A stretch of DNA of 64,000 nucleotides from Vigna angularis (lineage: Eukaryota > Streptophyta > Magnoliopsida > Fabales > Fabaceae). Location of the stretch: NCBI RefSeq assembly GCF_016808095.1, contig NC_068971.1, forward strand, positions 32,651,631-32,715,630, read 5' to 3'. The notes beneath the pieces were generated by a model. It was not told the DNA's origin, ran no database searches, and saw only the letters and a list, made by a program, of their open reading frames with translations. Position numbers and translations under genes: made by a program. Below are positions 60,542 through 64,000 of the stretch, piece after piece (position 1 is the stretch's first letter; every line of letters begins with the position of its first letter).

Positions 60542-61504
60542 ATGGAACTCCTCTCTTTTGCGTTGGGAGGCGTTGGGTTCATTCTTGTCGGAGCACACGA
60601 AGCGCTTATTCACGTTTCCCCATCCAAACAATCCCCAATCTCTTCCGCTTCCTCTTCTCCGTCCAATTCTCCAACCAACAAACTCTTACTTCCGATCTCC
60701 CTCGCAATCCTCTCCTCATTTTTCATCCTCAACTCCACAGTGTCCCTTCTCAGCGCACACAACTCAAACGACGCCGTCGGCACCGCGCTTCAGCTGCAAG
60801 TCCTCCCCATCGCGTTCATCTTCCTCTTCTACTCCCTTCTTCCTCTCTTCTCTCTCCCTTCGCCGTTGCACGGCCTCGTTGGCCTCTTCGCTTTCGCCGA
60901 AGAGTTTCTCCTCTTCTACCTTCAGCGCAAGGACCCCACCGGCGTCGAGAACCGTTACTACGATCTCTTGCTCGTTCCCATCGCAATCTGCCTTTTCTGC
61001 ACTCTTCTCGATGTGGGATCTCCGCGGTCAAGTGTTCCCAAACTGGGCCGCGGTGTGGGCCTGATTCTCCACGGAACATGGCTTCTCCAAATGGGCCTCT
61101 CCCTCTTCTCGGGCTGGGTGGCCCAGGGGTGCTCTCTGCACCGAGTGAGCAGAGGGAACTACACGCTGAGGTGCAAGGGGCACCCGGAGTATCATCGGGC
61201 CAGGGCCATAGCCACGCTTCAGTTCAATTGCCACCTCGCGTTCATAGTGGTGGTTCTTGTTGGCTTCTTCTCCCTTGTTTGCGCCAGAATCGGAGGAGGA
61301 ACCCACCTTGACTCTGTTCCCACGCGGTACGCGCCGCTCGGTGCTGAATTGCAGAATATGCAGGACTCGACAAACTTCACTTTGGACTCTGATGAAGATG
61401 ATGATGATGGCAGACAAGAGGGCCACAATGTGGGTAACGAGAAAGGAGTTGCTGTGGAGCATGCTGTCAATGGTAATGGGGTAATGCCTCTCACCACTCA
61501 GTGA
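60542..61504 (+). CDS. DUF716/TMEM45-like multi-pass membrane protein
   Basis: A 320-aa intronless protein. About seven hydrophobic segments can be seen: 1-25 (LSFALGGVGFILVGAHEALIH), about 49-71, 88-108, 112-131, 145-165, 175-198 (LILHGTWLLQMGLSLFSGW) and 231-255. The His-rich first segment and the HGTWLLQMG block are typical of the plant DUF716 (TMEM45-like) family. The tail (about 280-320) is acidic, with an EDDDD run, and probably cytosolic. Function is poorly known; some plant members respond to virus infection. Start at MELLSFAL puts the first membrane helix at the N terminus, as in the family. The GC content is much higher than the surroundings. Confidence 0.88.
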   Translation: MELLSFALGGVGFILVGAHEALIHVSPSKQSPISSASSSPSNSPTNKLLLPISLAILSSFFILNSTVSLLSAHNSNDAVGTALQLQVLPIAFIFLFYSLLPLFSLPSPLHGLVGLFAFAEEFLLFYLQRKDPTGVENRYYDLLLVPIAICLFCTLLDVGSPRSSVPKLGRGVGLILHGTWLLQMGLSLFSGWVAQGCSLHRVSRGNYTLRCKGHPEYHRARAIATLQFNCHLAFIVVVLVGFFSLVCARIGGGTHLDSVPTRYAPLGAELQNMQDSTNFTLDSDEDDDDGRQEGHNVGNEKGVAVEHAVNGNGVMPLTTQ

Positions 61505-62555
61505 GTCATGTTAGGAACACGCTCTCTTCTGAAAGTTGTTGCACATTAGAAACCATGAAGCCAAGATAAAGATACATATTACTTAATATGACATGTGACA
61601 TAGAAATTTTGCATTTTGAATAAATTTCAAGCCTGAGAGCATGTATTGAAAAGAGTATGCCTGAGAGTGTCTATTTCTTCTTATAGTGCATTTTGTTGTC
61701 TTCTCTTGTTTTCTTCTGTTAGGAGAACAAATCTTTGTATAAAGGAGTTGGTTGGTTTATATTGACTTGATTTGTTGCTGTTTTACGTTTCGTATGTTTG
61801 GCTAGTACCAGTGCAACCTGCCCTTAATTAATACTTCAGATTGAATTATGCAATTCTGTGTAGCTGTGATGCAAATTTCTTTAAAGTCTGGATGTTCGTA
61901 TTTTTATTTTATTTTGTTTGGAATTCTATACTTGGTTGTCATCATCGTGAACTTGTTTAGATATAATGTAGTATGTACTAGAGAGATTATAATGAAGTTC
62001 TATGAGGGAGACCCGCCATTTTTCTGTTTGCTGTTTTTCATATTGAATATAGCAGCCACAGAATTTTTCTGCTGATTATTATTTTGGGTTGTTTGGTTGA
62101 TTTCAATTATCTTCTTTTGTTTATCTTTGCGTCTAATTGCCTCCCATGAACGTCAAAGCGGATTCTCTTGTCAAGTTTTTAGTTGAACAGTCATTTATTG
62201 CCTCTTCTCTGCAATGAGATTGATATGAAACGAATATGAAGCACTATATTTTTACGTACCCAAGCACTTGGAGAACCTTCCCATACAAGTTAGCTGTTTA
62301 GGACGGAGGACCATGCTACTCTTAAATGCTTCACTCAATATTTCATACTGGATGTGAAATTTAAACATCCCACCCATAATACAACTCCAATCAATTTGGC
62401 TGAGAGAAAACAAATTCTGGCTTATTCCAGGTGAAACCAAATAATGGGCACAAAGTATAGAAGTTATGCACTATTCTTCGATGCTACTATGCAAGCTTAG
62501 TCACTACCCCTGTTTATTAATGTTTCATGATTTCCTCTCATTTCAACCATTCCAC
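61505..62555. other. 3' flank of the DUF716 gene
   Basis: The first part is likely 3' UTR. No further gene was recognised. Confidence 0.4.
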
Positions 62556-62557
62556 TC

Positions 62558-62985
62558 TTAACTACAGCAATCTGCACCCTTAATAGTGGTTAAGCTATGT
62601 GCTACTATAATTGTGGTTCCGTTTACCAGAACTTGATCCAGAGCATCCTGAACTCCTTTTTCAGACTCAGCATCGAGGGCACTGTTGTTTTCATTTAGTA
62701 GTATTATTTTTGAATTTTTCACCATTGCTCTTGTAGTTGCCACATGTTTGACAACCCTACACATTTTCTTTCAAGAATACAGACTCATCTACCCTTGTTA
62801 TTTACAAAATTGCAATGTTAATTAATATTAGAGAGTGGTATTTTTAAAGGGTGATTGAGCTTATTCACTTTGAAATTTACCTGCCGCATGCTTCTAATGA
62901 ACATGGCCGTTATCTATAGCAGCCAAGATTTCTGCCTCTGGCATATCGTCCTTTACATAAGCAGTACTATCTTATTAAGTGTCAT
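62558..62985 (-). pseudogene. ABCB (MDR/PGP-type) transporter NBD fragment
   Basis: Two minus-strand blocks match an ABCB nucleotide-binding domain. The first (about 62985-62905) reads TAYVKDDMPEAEILAAIDN, the segment between Q-loop and signature, followed by a stop. The second (62764-62558) reads [31 protein letters not shown] and [19 protein letters not shown], covering Walker B, D-loop and H-loop. The LSGGQ signature is missing between them. Walker B is damaged: LNENNSALD instead of the family LDEATSALD, so the catalytic Glu context is lost. It is a dead copy of an ABC exporter gene. Confidence 0.8.
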
Positions 62986-62989
62986 TTAC

Positions 62990-64000
62990 CAACTGGGGCT
63001 CTCGGCATCAGACCCACCGTTACCTTAACCAGTTAGCTAGAAGTTTTTGAATCTCAATTCCATTAGGTGTGACGTGACACGGATCAGGATCATAAAATCT
63101 TGCAATACTGAGATTTTGTTGATTCTTCACTTCCAGTTTCTGCTATTTGTGCAACTTTCTGATTTTCGTTAGTGTAAACAGATTGTTGGTATCCTTCTGA
63201 TGGGAAATGTGACGTTAATCATTTTCTGGTGGATAACATCTGTGCATTGTGCTGTACAAATTTGAAAGTCTTCACGTCTTCTAGAGTCCAGAAGAGTCAT
63301 CTTTGGGAACTTTCTGACTTACCATCAATAATAATTATTACTGTAGATGCAAAGACATTTTTTTTTCCTTTGGTTGAATCAGCCTATAGGAGCTAGATTG
63401 AGAGAGATCCCATTAGCTGCCATATTTGTTCAAAATATTTCTTCAATAATCAGAAATCAATATCATGAATATTAAATATGATAAGACACCAGGAGGGCGT
63501 GTCTCTGACACATTTGGCCGAGTAAATCAGCGAATCAAGAATAATCGACAAAGGATAACAATTTTTACAAAGTGGTAAAACTTTTAGGAGGACTCACGAA
63601 AAATCTGAGAATGATGTTATACCATCCCCTACGAGTTTAGCTCCAGCATATGGACTTCTTTGTATCCCTTTCTGGTCCGTTGCCTTGATCCGCGCATGAT
63701 TCTAGTCGCTCAACAATCATTGTAAAGGAGTGCTTCGTATCCTGTTTAAAAGAGAATATAGGTTAAGATATGTGGCTAAGCCCTGTAAAAAATAATTTGT
63801 TGATTCCTTATAAAATTACAGGTCACTCATTTTCATCCCTGGTTTTGACAATGGATAATTATTTGTATTAAACAAAAAAATGTAATAATTTAAAGTTGTG
63901 TTTATTAGTATTAAGATATAATGTTAATAACTAACATCTTTTTAAAAAAATAAGATTTGTAAAATATGTTATTTGTCTATTTTCAAATAATTATTAGAGA
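62990..64000. other. Intergenic, right edge
   Basis: A minus-strand stretch at about 63745-63600 follows an acceptor-like TTTAAACAG and stays open for about 34 codons (DTKHSFTMIVERLESCAD). It could be an exon or a fragment of a gene to the right, but I do not recognise it. The rest shows nothing. Confidence 0.3.

Noticed and set aside
60507..61497. Frames of 75-185 codons overlapping the DUF716 gene
   Set aside because: All are shadows of the GC-rich DUF716 coding sequence in other frames.

Overview
The window is plant nuclear DNA: AT-rich, with intron-bearing genes, TATA boxes, abundant LTR retrotransposons and Mutator-like elements. Gene and repeat style (SIRE/Maximus-like copia LTRs, a Cassandra LTR, TAATCGATTA-rich LTRs) suggests a legume, probably Phaseoleae (bean, cowpea or soybean relatives). 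That placement is inferred from general knowledge, not from a search.

Genes. Four host genes look intact. (1) A two-exon gene at 11836-13732 (+) encodes a 403-aa TSSC4-like U5 snRNP factor. (2) A 15-exon gene at 28231-45280 (-) encodes a 700-aa SUVH4/KRYPTONITE-type H3K9 methyltransferase with SRA, pre-SET, SET and post-SET domains. Every exon junction joins in frame and two introns use GC donors. (3) An intronless gene at 48555-49292 (-) encodes a secreted precursor with seven tandem CLE peptide repeats; it is the most interesting gene here. (4) An intronless gene at 60542-61504 (+) encodes a DUF716/TMEM45-like multi-pass membrane protein. A broken ABCB transporter fragment lies at about 62560-62985 (-).

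Mobile DNA fills most of the rest. From left to right: a copia element cut by a Cassandra solo LTR with a duplicated 5S-like unit (1-4000); LTR, LINE and gypsy remains (4400-10400); an Athila-like LTR region (15826-16983); two related Mutator-like elements 21 bp apart, each with its own 9-bp target duplication, the second carrying a gag-only SIRE-like retrotransposon (17570-24322); at least four copia remnants inside or next to the SUVH4 gene, one holding a further solo LTR; a 2.93-kb non-coding LTR element inserted in an older LTR (51552-54481); and a 2.8-kb deleted copia element (55379-58187).

Across several unrelated repeats the palindrome TAATCGATTA, or a close variant, occurs in pairs exactly 20 bp apart. 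Where a TATA box can be seen, the pairs lie upstream of it, so they may be a shared promoter module. The genes do not form a pathway. The main functional link is that SUVH4, a silencer of transposons, has introns packed with them.
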